Assembly (NCBI RefSeq): GCF_003119115.1
Contig: NZ_CP022364.1
Coordinates: 1,440,001-1,504,000 of the forward strand
Length of the DNA: 64,000 nt
Origin: Azospirillum sp. TSH58
GTDB lineage: Bacteria > Pseudomonadota > Alphaproteobacteria > Azospirillales > Azospirillaceae
Direction of reading: 5' to 3'
How positions within the stretch are numbered: the first letter of the stretch is position 1; every line of letters starts with the position of its first letter. Below the pieces are notes generated by a model. The model was given only the letters and a program-made list of their open reading frames with translations. It made no database searches and was not told where the DNA came from. The translations under genes were made by a program, and so were the position numbers. Positions 33,961-43,334 of the stretch are shown here, piece after piece.

Positions 33961-36485
33961 CAGTCGTTGCGCAGCAGCGGGGCGGAGGGCTGGCCGAGCG
34001 CCCGCCACGTCCCGAGGAAGCCGAAGGCCAGCGTGATCGCCGTGCTGAGCAGCGCCGTGGTCAGCACCGCCGACGGCAGGAAGGTCCACTCCCAGCGCAT
34101 CAGGAAGGTCATCACCGCCCAGGCCGTGATGGTGCCGATGACCCCGGCGATGGCCGCGGTCAGGATGCCGAGCAGCCCGTATTCCAGCAGGAACGCCTTC
34201 AGCACGTCGGCCCGCGTGGCGCCCAGCACCTTCAGCACCACCGCGTCGTAGACCCGGCGGCGGTGCCCGGCGGCGACCGCGCCGGCCAGCACCAGCGTGC
34301 CGGCGGCCAGCGTGATCCCGGCGGTGACGCGCACCGCCGTGCCGATGTGGCCCAGCATGGTGCCCACCGTGTCCAGCGCGTCCTTCACCCGGACCAGAGT
34401 GACGTTGGGGAAGCGCTGCAAAACGGAGCGCTGCACCTCCGGCTCCGCCTGCGGCGTGCTGCGGATGGTGGCGATCCAGGTCTGCGGCGCGCGCTCCAGC
34501 GTGCCCGGCGCGAAGACCAGGGCGAAATTGATGGCCAGCGTCGAGAAGTCGGCGGCGCGCACGTTGCTCACCGTCGCCTCGATGGTGCGGCCCAGGATGT
34601 TGACTCCCATGGTCGCGCCGGGGCCGATGCCGAAGGCGCTCGCCACGTTCTGGTGGATGGAGATCAGCGGCGCCCCCTTGTGGTCCTCCGGCCACCAGGA
34701 GCCGGCGACGATCTCCGAATGCTCGGGCAGCTTGGCGGAATAGGTCACGCCACGATCGCCGGACAGCACCCAGGACTGCTCGGGGTTGACCAGCGCCTTC
34801 TCCGCCGGCTGGCCGTTCACCGTCTCGATCCGCCCGCGCAAGGACGGCACCGCCTCGAACCCGCTGGTTCCGGGCAGGGCGGTGAGAGTCTGCTTCAGCG
34901 GCTCGAACTGGTCGGGCTGGATGTCCACGAAGAAGAAGCTGGGCGCGTCCTTGGGGATCGTCTCGTTGACCCGGCGGGAGAAGTTGCCCTCGATCAGCGC
35001 GATGGCGACCAGCACCGTCAGGCCGAGGCCGAGCGACAGCACCACCGCCCCGGTCGGGTTGCCGGGCCGGTGCAGGTTGGCGAGCGCCAGACGCAGCCCC
35101 GGACGGCGCGGGCGCCCCGCCGCCGCGGCCCCGCGCACCACCAGCCAGGCGGCCAGGCGGAAGGCGATGAAGGTGGCAATGGAGCCGCCGACGAACCAGG
35201 CGGCGAACATCTTGTTGTGCGCGGTGGCGACGGCCAGCCCGGCCAGCGCCGCGACGGTCAGCGCCATCGCCGCCAGATAGACGGCGCGCGGACGGCCGCC
35301 GGCGGGGGCGACCACGTCGCGGAACTGCGCCGCCGCCGGCACCTCCCGCGCCCGGCCCAGCGGCCACAGCGAAAAGGTCAGCGCGGTCAGCAGCCCGTAG
35401 AGCGCGGCGAGCGCCAGCGCGCCCGGGTAGACGCCGATCCGGGTGGGGACCGGCAGCACCTGGTCGAGCAGCGACCCCAGCCCCAGCGGCGCCACCGCGC
35501 CGAGCAGCAGCCCGAGCAGGATGCCCAGCCCCGACAGCGCCAGGATCTGCAGCAGATAGACCTGGAAGACCAGATCGCCCGGCGCGCCCAAGCATTTCAG
35601 CGTGGCGATGGTGCGGGCGCGCGAATCGAGGTGGCTGCGCACCGCGTTGCCCACCCCCACCCCGCCGACCAGCAGGGCGGTCAGCCCGACCAGCGTCAGG
35701 AACAACGTCATGCGGTCGATGAAGCGCTCGATCTGCGGGGAGGCGTTGGTGAAGTCGCGGACCCGCCAGCCGGCGTCGGGGAAGCGCGCCGTCAGCGCCG
35801 TCTGCCACGCCGCCACGTCGGTGCCCGGCGGCAGGGCCAGCTTGGCGGTCCAGTAGACGATGCTGCCGGGCTGGAGCAGGCCGGTGCCCTCCAGCGACGG
35901 CAGGCCGATCATCACCCGCGGCCCCAGCGAGAAGGCGCCGTTGGAGGCGCGGTCCGGTTCCCGTGTCAGGACGCCGCGCACGGCGAACTCGCCCTCGCCC
36001 AGCCGCAGCGTGTCGCCGGTCTTCAGCCCCAGCCGGTCGAGCAGCCCGTCCTCGACCAGCGCGCCCCAGCGCCCGTCGCGGTTGGCCAGCGCCGTGTGCA
36101 GGTCGCCCTCCGGCGCGATGGCCACCGACCCGTAGAGCGGATAGACGTCGTCCACCGCCTTCAGCTCGACCAGCGTGGACCGCTGGTCGTCGGTGGAGCG
36201 GGCCATGGCGCGCATCTCCACCGATTGCGACAGGCGCCCGGCCTGTTCCAGCCAGGCGCGCTGCTCGTCGGTCGGCGGTGCGTAGATCTGCCGCAGCGCG
36301 ACGTCGCCGCCGAGGATCGCCCGCCCGTCCGCCTGCAAACCGGCCAGCACGCCGCCGGACACCGAATTGACCGCGGCGATGGCCGCGACGCCGAGCGTCA
36401 GGCAGGCCAGGAAGATGCGGAAGCCTTTCAAGCCCCCGCGCAGCTCGCGGCGGGCCAGACGGAAGGCGAGGGCGAGGTTGGTCAT
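33960..36485 (-). CDS. ybbP: FtsX-like ABC permease, YbbP family
   Basis: An 841-residue membrane protein starting [30 protein letters not shown], read here as [18 protein letters not shown], typical of YbbP-like MacB/FtsX permeases. It has an N-terminal helix, a large periplasmic domain, a central set of helices, a second periplasmic domain and four C-terminal helices, with [21 protein letters not shown] in the last FtsX domain. It pairs with the upstream ATPase YbbA. Like the neighbouring tesA gene, this set matches the E. coli tesA-ybbA-ybbP locus. The substrate is unknown; envelope lipid or peptidoglycan precursors have been suggested for relatives. Confidence 0.92.
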   Translation of the reverse strand: MTNLALAFRLARRELRGGLKGFRIFLACLTLGVAAIAAVNSVSGGVLAGLQADGRAILGGDVALRQIYAPPTDEQRAWLEQAGRLSQSVEMRAMARSTDDQRSTLVELKAVDDVYPLYGSVAIAPEGDLHTALANRDGRWGALVEDGLLDRLGLKTGDTLRLGEGEFAVRGVLTREPDRASNGAFSLGPRVMIGLPSLEGTGLLQPGSIVYWTAKLALPPGTDVAAWQTALTARFPDAGWRVRDFTNASPQIERFIDRMTLFLTLVGLTALLVGGVGVGNAVRSHLDSRARTIATLKCLGAPGDLVFQVYLLQILALSGLGILLGLLLGAVAPLGLGSLLDQVLPVPTRIGVYPGALALAALYGLLTALTFSLWPLGRAREVPAAAQFRDVVAPAGGRPRAVYLAAMALTVAALAGLAVATAHNKMFAAWFVGGSIATFIAFRLAAWLVVRGAAAAGRPRRPGLRLALANLHRPGNPTGAVVLSLGLGLTVLVAIALIEGNFSRRVNETIPKDAPSFFFVDIQPDQFEPLKQTLTALPGTSGFEAVPSLRGRIETVNGQPAEKALVNPEQSWVLSGDRGVTYSAKLPEHSEIVAGSWWPEDHKGAPLISIHQNVASAFGIGPGATMGVNILGRTIEATVSNVRAADFSTLAINFALVFAPGTLERAPQTWIATIRSTPQAEPEVQRSVLQRFPNVTLVRVKDALDTVGTMLGHIGTAVRVTAGITLAAGTLVLAGAVAAGHRRRVYDAVVLKVLGATRADVLKAFLLEYGLLGILTAAIAGVIGTITAWAVMTFLMRWEWTFLPSAVLTTALLSTAITLAFGFLGTWRALGQPSAPLLRND

Positions 36486-36533
36486 GGGGCGTCCGAAAGG
36501 GGTGTGGGGTGGTGGTGGGGAATGGTCGCGTCG

Positions 36534-36573
36534 GGCCCCCCACCCAACCCTCCCCCGCTTTCGCAGGGGAAGG
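36534..36573. repeat. Palindromic repeat (second subtype) between ybbA and ybbP
   Basis: CCCCCCACCCAACCCTCCCCC, a GCTTTCGC loop region, then AGGGGAAGG. The same sequence type occurs at 47207-47309. It sits in the 107-base gap between two genes that should be one operon, so it may tune expression of the permease relative to the ATPase. Confidence 0.7.
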
Positions 36574-36592
36574 CTTTACTTTTAAAAGACGC

Positions 36593-37327
36593 TCAGTCCC
36601 CCGCCACGCGGACGCGCTCGGCGCGGGCGGCGAGGCCGTCGTCGACGATGCGTCCGTCGGTCAGGCGCACGGTTCGGTCGCAGCGGTCGGCCAGGGACGG
36701 GTCGTGGGTGATCAGCACCAGCGTCGTGCCGCGCCGCTCGGCGAGGTCGAACAGCAGCTCCACGATGGTGGCGCCGGTGCCGATGTCCAGATTGCCGGTC
36801 GGCTCGTCGGCCAGCAGCAGCGACGGCTCGGCGACGAAGGCGCGCGCCAGGGCGACGCGCTGCTGCTCGCCGCCGGACAGCTGGCCCGGATAATGGCTCA
36901 GCCGGTGGCCCAGCCCGACCGCCTCCAGCCCGTCGCGCGCGCGGTCGAAGGCGTCGGCGGCCCCGGCGAATTCCAGGGGGATGGCGACGTTCTCCAGCGC
37001 GGTCATCGTCGGCACGAGGTGGAAAGCCTGGAAGACGATCCCCACATGGTCGCGGCGGAAGCGCGCAAGCCCGTCCTCGTCCAGCCGGCCCAGATCCTGC
37101 CCGGCAACGCGCACGGTCCCGCCCGTGGGGCGTTCCAGCCCGGCCATGACCATCATCATGGTCGATTTGCCGGAGCCCGACGGGCCGACCACGCCGACCC
37201 GTTCACCGGGCTGGATGCGGAGATTCAAGCCTCTCAGGATGTTGACGGGTCCGGCCGCGCTGTCCAATCTCAGATGCACTTCGTCGAGATCGACGATGGC
37301 AGAAGCAACGGAATCGGGTCGGGACAT
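36593..37327 (-). CDS. ybbA: ABC transporter ATP-binding protein, YbbA family
   Basis: A 244-residue ATPase with intact Walker A ([11 protein letters not shown]), Q-loop (GIVFQAFHL), signature ([14 protein letters not shown]), Walker B ([12 protein letters not shown]) and switch His (LITHD). It is of the LolD/MacB type that drives FtsX-like permeases. It precedes ybbP on the same strand and is divergent from tesA, exactly as in the enterobacterial locus. An ATG at 37333 two codons upstream (MPMSRP) is also possible. No strong ribosome-binding site is visible for either. Confidence 0.93.
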   Translation of the reverse strand: MSRPDSVASAIVDLDEVHLRLDSAAGPVNILRGLNLRIQPGERVGVVGPSGSGKSTMMMVMAGLERPTGGTVRVAGQDLGRLDEDGLARFRRDHVGIVFQAFHLVPTMTALENVAIPLEFAGAADAFDRARDGLEAVGLGHRLSHYPGQLSGGEQQRVALARAFVAEPSLLLADEPTGNLDIGTGATIVELLFDLAERRGTTLVLITHDPSLADRCDRTVRLTDGRIVDDGLAARAERVRVAGD

Positions 37328-37385
37328 TGGCATGCGTCTCTGGAACGGGCGGGGGAACGGGCGGGAAAACCTCACGCCATATGGC

Positions 37386-38081
37386 ATGGTGCGCCGCCAT
37401 TTCAACATGGCCCTCCTTCGCTCGGGGCTGGCCGCTCTCGCCCTTGTCGCAGCAATCGGCGCGGGAATCGGCATGACCGCCCCCGCGCTCGCCCAGAGCG
37501 GTACGGGGAAGGGTCCCTACACCCTGCTGGCGCTCGGCGACAGCCTGACCGCCGGCTACGGCCTTCCCGAAGCCCAGGCCTTCACCGTGCAGTTGCAGGC
37601 GGCGCTGCGGGCGAAGGGCTACGACGTGACCGTCGTCAACGCCGGCGTGTCGGGCGACACCACGGCGGGCGGGCTGTCGCGGCTCGACTGGGCGCTGGCC
37701 GACAAGCCGGACGCCGTGCTGGTGGAGCTGGGGGCGAACGACATGCTGCGCGGGCTGGATCCCGGCGCGGCGCGCACCAACCTCGACGCCATCCTGAAGC
37801 GGCTGACCGCCGAGAAGCTGCCCGTGCTGCTGGCCGGCATGTACGCGTCGCCCAGCCTGGGCCGCGCGTACGGGGAGCGCTTCAACGCCATCTATCCCGA
37901 TCTGGCGAAGACGTACGACGTACAGCTCTATCCGTTCTTCCTGGACGGCGTGGCGGCCGACGCCGCGCTGAACCAGCCCGACGGCATCCATCCCAACGCG
38001 GCCGGCGTGAAGGTGATCGTGGAGCGCATCACGCCCCATGTCGCCCGCCTTCTGGACGGCATCGCCAAGAGCGGAGACTGA
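37386..38081 (+). CDS. tesA: GDSL esterase/arylesterase, TesA family
   Basis: A 231-residue SGNH hydrolase. A Sec signal peptide (about 1-36, ending ALA-QS) directs it to the periplasm. Block I is LALGDSLTAGYGL (nucleophile Ser), block III is ELGANDML, and block V is DGIHPN (Asp/His). Enzymes of this group hydrolyse acyl-CoA, aryl esters or lysophospholipids. It is divergent from ybbA, as in E. coli, and leads a four-gene operon (FIST protein, aldo/keto reductase, thpR). An internal ATG at 37407 could also be used and would keep the signal peptide. Confidence 0.92.
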   Translation: MVRRHFNMALLRSGLAALALVAAIGAGIGMTAPALAQSGTGKGPYTLLALGDSLTAGYGLPEAQAFTVQLQAALRAKGYDVTVVNAGVSGDTTAGGLSRLDWALADKPDAVLVELGANDMLRGLDPGAARTNLDAILKRLTAEKLPVLLAGMYASPSLGRAYGERFNAIYPDLAKTYDVQLYPFFLDGVAADAALNQPDGIHPNAAGVKVIVERITPHVARLLDGIAKSGD

Positions 38082-38086
38082 CACCC

Positions 38087-39262
38087 ATGGCGACCCTGGC
38101 CGGCGACACCGCCACCACCGAGACTCACTTCAAGGCCGCATCGGCCACCGGCACCGAATGGGGCGCCGTCGTCAAGTCGTGCCTGGACGAACTCGGCGCG
38201 GTGGAGGGCTGCAACCTCGGCTTCCTCTACATCACCGACGCGCTGGCCGAGCACGCCACCAGCATGGTCACGCTGCTGCGCGGCGTCACCGGCATCCGCG
38301 ACTGGGTGGGCACGGTCGGCATCGGCGTCTGCGCCAACGACGAGGAGATCTTCGACAAGCCGGGCATCGCCGTGATGGTGGCCCGCCTGCCGCCGGAGGG
38401 CTTCCGCCTGTTCCCGGTGGTGTCGGGCGACATGGAGCCGCTGCGCCGCATGGCCGGCGGCTGGCTGGACAAGCACGGCGCCATGCTGGCGCTGGCCCAC
38501 GCCGATCCGCGCCACCAGGATCTGGCCGGGCTGGTCGTTTCGCTGGCGGAATCAACCGGGGCCTTCCTGGTCGGCGGCCTGTCGGCCTCGCGGTCGGAGT
38601 TCCCGCAATTCACCATTCCCGGCAACACCGCCACGATGGTCGGCGGGCCGGTGGCCGACGGCGGCGTGTCGGGCGTGCTGTTCGCCCCGCAGGTGCCGGT
38701 CGCCACCGGCCTCAGCCAGGGCTGCACGCCCATCGGACCGGTGCGCACCATCACCGCGGCGGAGGACAACGTCGTCCTGGAGATCGACGGACGCCCGGCG
38801 CTGGAGGTCTTCAAGGAGGACATCGGCGAGCTGCTGGCCCGCGACCTCAAGCGGGTGTCCGGCTACATCTTCGCCGGCCTGCCCATCGCCGGGAGCGACA
38901 CGGCGGACTATCTGGTCCGCGACCTGATCGCCATCGACCCGCGCGCCGGCTGGATCGCCGTCGCCCATCACGTGCAGAGCGGCCAACCCATCCTGTTCAC
39001 CCGCCGCGACCAGCAGAGCGCCGAGGCCGACATGCGCCGGATGCTGGCCAACCTGAAGAAGCGCGTGAAGACCACCCCGAAGGGCGCGCTCTACGTCAGT
39101 TGCATCGCCCGCGGCCCCAGCCTGTTCGGCGAGGGCAGCCAGGAACTGGCGCTGATCCGCGAGACCTTCGGCGACATCCCGCTGGCCGGATTCTTCGCCA
39201 GCGGCGAGATCTCCAACGCCCGCCTGTACGGATACACGGGCGTGCTCACCCTGTTCCTTTAA
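38087..39262 (+). CDS. FIST-domain protein
   Basis: A 391-residue cytoplasmic protein with an N-terminal FIST region (LGFLYITDALAEHATSMVTLL, WVGTVGIGVCANDEEIFD) and a C-terminal FIST_C region (FAGLPIAGSDTADYLVRDLI, LYVSCIARGPSLFGEGSQE, GDIPLAGFFASGEI). FIST proteins are predicted ligand-binding sensors, often for small molecules such as amino acids, sometimes near signalling genes. Here it starts 5 bases after tesA and ends 13 bases before an aldo/keto reductase gene, so it is likely part of that operon. No signalling domain is attached. Confidence 0.85.
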   Translation: MATLAGDTATTETHFKAASATGTEWGAVVKSCLDELGAVEGCNLGFLYITDALAEHATSMVTLLRGVTGIRDWVGTVGIGVCANDEEIFDKPGIAVMVARLPPEGFRLFPVVSGDMEPLRRMAGGWLDKHGAMLALAHADPRHQDLAGLVVSLAESTGAFLVGGLSASRSEFPQFTIPGNTATMVGGPVADGGVSGVLFAPQVPVATGLSQGCTPIGPVRTITAAEDNVVLEIDGRPALEVFKEDIGELLARDLKRVSGYIFAGLPIAGSDTADYLVRDLIAIDPRAGWIAVAHHVQSGQPILFTRRDQQSAEADMRRMLANLKKRVKTTPKGALYVSCIARGPSLFGEGSQELALIRETFGDIPLAGFFASGEISNARLYGYTGVLTLFL

Positions 39263-39275
39263 GGACCATATCGAA

Positions 39276-40319
39276 ATGCAATACCGTCCGCTCGGCCGCA
39301 CCGGCCTGTCGGTCAGCGCCATCGGCCTGGGCACCATGACTTGGGGCCGCCAGAACAGCGAGGCCGAGGGCCACGCCCAGATGGATTACGCGCTCGGCGA
39401 GGGCGTGAATTTCTGGGACACCGCGGAGATGTACGCCATCCCCCCGACCGCCGACACGTACGGACGTACGGAGGAGGTGATCGGCACTTGGTTCAAGGCG
39501 ACCGGCAAGCGCGACCAGGTGATCCTGGCGAGCAAGGTCGTCGGGGCCAGCGACGGCGGCTTCGCCTGGGTGCGCAACGGCGAGGCCAAGCTCGACCGCG
39601 CCAACATCTTCGCGGCGGTGGAGGCCAGCCTGCGCCGGCTCCAGACCGACTACATCGACCTGTACCAGCTCCACTGGCCCGACCGCTCGACCAACCGCTT
39701 CGGCGCGCGCAACTACGTCCACCGGCCGGAGAAGGACGGCACGCCCATCGAGGAAACGCTGTCGGCGCTCGACGAGCTGGTCAAGTCCGGCAAGGTCCGC
39801 CACATCGGCGTGTCGAACGAGTCGCCCTGGGGGGTGATGCAGTTCCTGAAGCTGGCGGAGGACAAGGGCCTGCCGCGCATCGCTTCGATCCAGAACGCCT
39901 ACAGCCTGCTGAACCGGACCTTCGAGCAGGGGCTGGCCGAGGTGTCGCTGCGCGAGGATGTCGGGCTTCTCGCCTATTCGCCGCTGGCCGCCGGCACGCT
40001 GACCGGCAAGTATCTGGACGGCGCCGTTCCCGCCGGCACCCGACGCGCGCTGGATCACCGCAAGTCGCGCTACGCCACCGTCAACGCCGACGTGGCGACG
40101 AAGGAGTATCTGGACGTCGCCCGGCGCCACGGCCTGTCGCCGACGCAGATGGCCATCGCCTTCACCCTGCAGCAGCCCTTCGTGGCGTCCTCGCTGATCG
40201 GCGCGACGACCATGGAGGACCTCAAGTCCAACATCGCGGCGGTGGACGTCACGCTGTCGGACGAGGTGCTGAAGGACATCGAGGCGGTCAACGCCCGCTA
40301 TCCCGACCCCTGCCCGTAA
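39276..40319 (+). CDS. Aldo/keto reductase, Tas-like
   Basis: A 347-residue NADPH-dependent reductase with the tetrad Asp/Tyr/Lys/His in NFWDTAEMY, VILASKVVG and YQLHWPDR. It starts MQYRPLGRTGLSVSAIGLGTM and ends with the cofactor-binding SSLIGATTMEDLKSNIAAVD. The sequence RSTNRFGARNY and the length place it near E. coli Tas rather than the short reductases. The ATG is preceded by AAGGACC. It is the third gene of the tesA operon. The substrate is not known. Confidence 0.93.
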   Translation: MQYRPLGRTGLSVSAIGLGTMTWGRQNSEAEGHAQMDYALGEGVNFWDTAEMYAIPPTADTYGRTEEVIGTWFKATGKRDQVILASKVVGASDGGFAWVRNGEAKLDRANIFAAVEASLRRLQTDYIDLYQLHWPDRSTNRFGARNYVHRPEKDGTPIEETLSALDELVKSGKVRHIGVSNESPWGVMQFLKLAEDKGLPRIASIQNAYSLLNRTFEQGLAEVSLREDVGLLAYSPLAAGTLTGKYLDGAVPAGTRRALDHRKSRYATVNADVATKEYLDVARRHGLSPTQMAIAFTLQQPFVASSLIGATTMEDLKSNIAAVDVTLSDEVLKDIEAVNARYPDPCP

Positions 40320-40335
40320 CCGGTCCGCGAAGCCG

Positions 40336-40872
40336 ATGATCCGTCTCTTCGTCGCCCTCGATTTTCCGGAGGATGTGCGCCGGCGTCTGGCGGGGCTGGG
40401 CGGCGGCGTGCCCGGCGCCCGCTGGACCGACGCGGACAACCTGCACCTGACGCTCCGCTTCATCGGGGAGGTGCCGGGGGATCAGGCGGCGGAGATCGAC
40501 GAGTCGCTGGCGCAGATCGCGGCGCCGGCCTTCGATCTGGTTCTGGACGGCGTGGGCGTGTACGGCAGCGGCCGCAACGCCCGCGTCCTCTGGGCCGGGG
40601 TGGAACGCAGCGACGCTCTGTCGCACCTCCAGTCCAAGGTCGAGTCGACGCTGGTCCGCTGCGGCCTGCCGGCGGAGGAGCGCAAATTCTCGCCACACGT
40701 CACGCTCGCCCGGCTGAAGGACGCGCCGAAGGACCGGATCGGGCGCTTCGTCGAGGAGCGCGGGATGTTCCGCGCCGGTCCGATCCGGGTGGAGCACTTC
40801 ACGCTCTACCGCAGCCACCTGGGCAAGGGGGCCGCGGTGTACGAGGCGCTGTCGGAGTACGGGTTGGCGTGA
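40336..40872 (+). CDS. thpR: RNA 2',3'-cyclic phosphodiesterase (ThpR)
   Basis: A 178-residue 2H-phosphoesterase. It starts MIRLFVALDFPEDVRRRLAG and carries both catalytic HxTx motifs, HLTLRFIGEV (about 37) and HVTLARL (about 120). ThpR opens 2',3'-cyclic phosphates at RNA ends and was first described as a 2'-5' RNA ligase. It starts 16 bases after the aldo/keto reductase stop, so it is probably the last gene of that operon. The next 200 bases hold an inverted repeat element. Confidence 0.94.
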   Translation: MIRLFVALDFPEDVRRRLAGLGGGVPGARWTDADNLHLTLRFIGEVPGDQAAEIDESLAQIAAPAFDLVLDGVGVYGSGRNARVLWAGVERSDALSHLQSKVESTLVRCGLPAEERKFSPHVTLARLKDAPKDRIGRFVEERGMFRAGPIRVEHFTLYRSHLGKGAAVYEALSEYGLA

Positions 40873-40891
40873 GTTTGGGATTCTTGGCGGG

Positions 40892-41053
40892 CAACAGGGT
40901 CTTCACGGATTGCACGGATTTTGACACGGATTACACGGATTTCTTTTGTTCGTGCTTCAGCGCGTGCCCTCTCGATCAGCGAGCACTGGGCAAGACCAAA
41001 TAAAATCCGTGCAATCCGTGCTTAAATCCGAGAAATCCGTGAAGCCCCTGTTG
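40892..41053. repeat. Inverted-repeat element built from CACGGATT units
   Basis: The left arm (40892-40944) starts CAACAGGGTCTTCACGGATT and holds four CACGGATT units. The right arm (41000-41053) is a near complement and ends AAGCCCCTGTTG. About 55 bases lie between the arms. The whole could fold into a large hairpin or be a small non-autonomous element. It is clearly richer in A+T than its surroundings and lies between the convergent thpR and ubiH genes. No coding frame or target-site duplication was identified. Confidence 0.75.
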
Positions 41054-41075
41054 TCCCCCGAGACTCCAGCCCCCC

Positions 41076-42326
41076 TTACAGCGGCACGCCCTTGATCATC
41101 CGCGGCAACTCGCCGACCACGCCCATCGCGTGCCGCATGAAGAAGCGCTTCAGCGGCGGCAGGCGGTTGACGACGGCCATGCCGACGTCGCGGGCCAGCT
41201 TGATCGGCGGGATGTTGTTCGAGAACAGGTGCACCAGACCGTCGCACACCGCGGCCAGCAGCACCGTGTCGAAGCGGCGCCAGCGCTGGAAGCGGGCCAG
41301 AACCTCCGGCGAGCCGACGTCCAGACCCAGCCGGTGGGCGTCCACGATGACCTCGGCGAGCGCCGCCACGTCGCGCAGGCCCAGGTTCAGCCCCTGCCCG
41401 GCGATGGGGTGGATGGCGTGGGCCGCCTCGCCGATCAGGGCGACGCGCTCGGCGATGAAGCGCTCGGCCAGCAGGACAGACAGCGGCCAGGCGTCGCGCC
41501 GGGTCACCAGCTCGATGTCGCCGAGATAGCCGCCCGACCGCCGGGTCAGCTCGTCGATGAACTGGTCTTCCGGCAGCTTCAGATACATGTCGACCAGCGA
41601 CCGCTTCTCGCTCCACACGATGGAGGAGCGGTTCCCGGTCATCGGCAGCACGGCGAAGGGGCCGTTGGGCAGGAAATGCTCCACCGCCACGCCGTTGTGC
41701 GGCTCCGAATGGCGGATCGTGCAGATGATCGCGGTCTGGTCGTAGGCCCAGGTCCGCAGCTTGATCCCCGCGCTCTCCCGCGCCAGCGAGCGGCGCCCGT
41801 CGGCCCCGACGACCAGCCGCGCCCTGATCACCCGCCCGTCGGCCAGCTTTACGGTGGCGCCGGCGCGGGTGCGCTCGATCGACACGGCCTGGGCCGGGGC
41901 CAGATGGTGCAGGCTGGGCAGTTCCTTCGCGCGGGCGAACAGGGCGCGGCGCATGTCCTTGTTGTCGAGAATCCAGCCGAAGGGCTGGTTCTTGCCGTCC
42001 CAGGTCAGTTCCTTGTGGTCGTAATGGACGAACAGGGGCGAGAACTGGTCGGCCACCCGGATGTCGAGGATCGGGCCGGCGTCGGGCTCCATGTGCTTCC
42101 ACACGCCCGCCCCCTCCAGCACCTTCATCGAGGCGTAGGCAACCGCCGTGGTGCGGATGTCGAAGTCGTCCCCCGCCTGCCGGTCCGGGCTGTCGCGGTC
42201 GATGCAGACCACCGGAACGCCCGCGGTGGCCAGAGCCGCCGCCATGCTGAGCCCGGCCAGTCCGCCGCCCAACACGACGACGTCGGTCGTGATCTCCTGC
42301 GCTGCGGTGGTGCCCGATTCGGTCAT
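41076..42326 (-). CDS. ubiH: UbiH/UbiF/VisC/COQ6-family FAD monooxygenase
   Basis: A 416-residue flavoprotein hydroxylase. It shows the N-terminal FAD site DVVVLGGGLAGLSMAAALA, RLVVGADGRRSLAR (GD motif) and ALIGEAAHAIHPIAGQGLNLGLRDV, the hallmark of ubiquinone hydroxylases. It should hydroxylate the ubiquinone ring. Alphaproteobacteria can use one or two such enzymes for three positions, so regiospecificity is not certain. It is divergent from glnZ, matching the arrangement reported for Azospirillum. The gene ends just beyond the CACGGATT element. Confidence 0.9.
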   Translation of the reverse strand: MTESGTTAAQEITTDVVVLGGGLAGLSMAAALATAGVPVVCIDRDSPDRQAGDDFDIRTTAVAYASMKVLEGAGVWKHMEPDAGPILDIRVADQFSPLFVHYDHKELTWDGKNQPFGWILDNKDMRRALFARAKELPSLHHLAPAQAVSIERTRAGATVKLADGRVIRARLVVGADGRRSLARESAGIKLRTWAYDQTAIICTIRHSEPHNGVAVEHFLPNGPFAVLPMTGNRSSIVWSEKRSLVDMYLKLPEDQFIDELTRRSGGYLGDIELVTRRDAWPLSVLLAERFIAERVALIGEAAHAIHPIAGQGLNLGLRDVAALAEVIVDAHRLGLDVGSPEVLARFQRWRRFDTVLLAAVCDGLVHLFSNNIPPIKLARDVGMAVVNRLPPLKRFFMRHAMGVVGELPRMIKGVPL

Positions 42327-42983
<657 letters not shown>

Positions 42984-43334
42984 GGCGTCCTGGAGGAAGC
43001 GGACAGGGCGGGGCGTCATGGCCCGGCCCCTCCCGCAAGGGGGGAAGGCTTGTCCGCTTTTTCTTGCCGCGTGGCATCGATGATCTGCCCGGTGACTTGA
43101 GCCCGGGCGCGCCAGTCCTTCCACGGTGGCGCCAAGGCCGCCGGAACGGGCGGCGTATGCTTTCCCTTGACCGGGCCTCGTCCGGTTTTGTGCCCTTGTG
43201 CCGGGACTCCACCGCCGGTAGGATCGTTTCCGTTTCGTATCGGGCAGAGGCCCCCAGAGGCCCCTGACGGGCCGCGCCCCTCGGGGCCGGCCCGGCCTTT
43301 TCGGGCCGTCCTCATGGAAAGGATTCTCGGCGGC
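42984..43334. other. Gap between glnZ and the aminotransferase gene
   Basis: The first 80 bases hold the glnZ terminator. The rest is G+C-rich and carries no recognised small gene or RNA. The aminotransferase promoter must lie here; no clear boxes were seen. Short hairpins (GGGCCGCGCCCC and GGCCGGCCCGGCC types near 43270-43310) lie just before the start. Confidence 0.45.
42997..43064 (+). terminator. Terminator of glnZ
   Basis: AAGCGGACA (42997-43005) pairs with TGTCCGCTT (43051-43059), followed by TTTTC. An inner hairpin, CCCCTCCCGCAAGGGGGG, fills the loop and resembles the window's palindromic repeats. The outer stem with its T-run is a good intrinsic terminator. Confidence 0.75.

Noticed and set aside
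33957..36893. A 978-codon plus-strand frame opposite ybbP/ybbA
   Set aside because: ybbP and ybbA are fully supported on the other strand. The frame is Gln/Arg/His rich and also crosses the intergenic repeat.
40892..41053. CRISPR array suggested by repeated CACGGATT units
   Set aside because: The units are 8 bases, irregularly spaced and arranged as an inverted pair, with no unique spacers of constant length and no cas genes.
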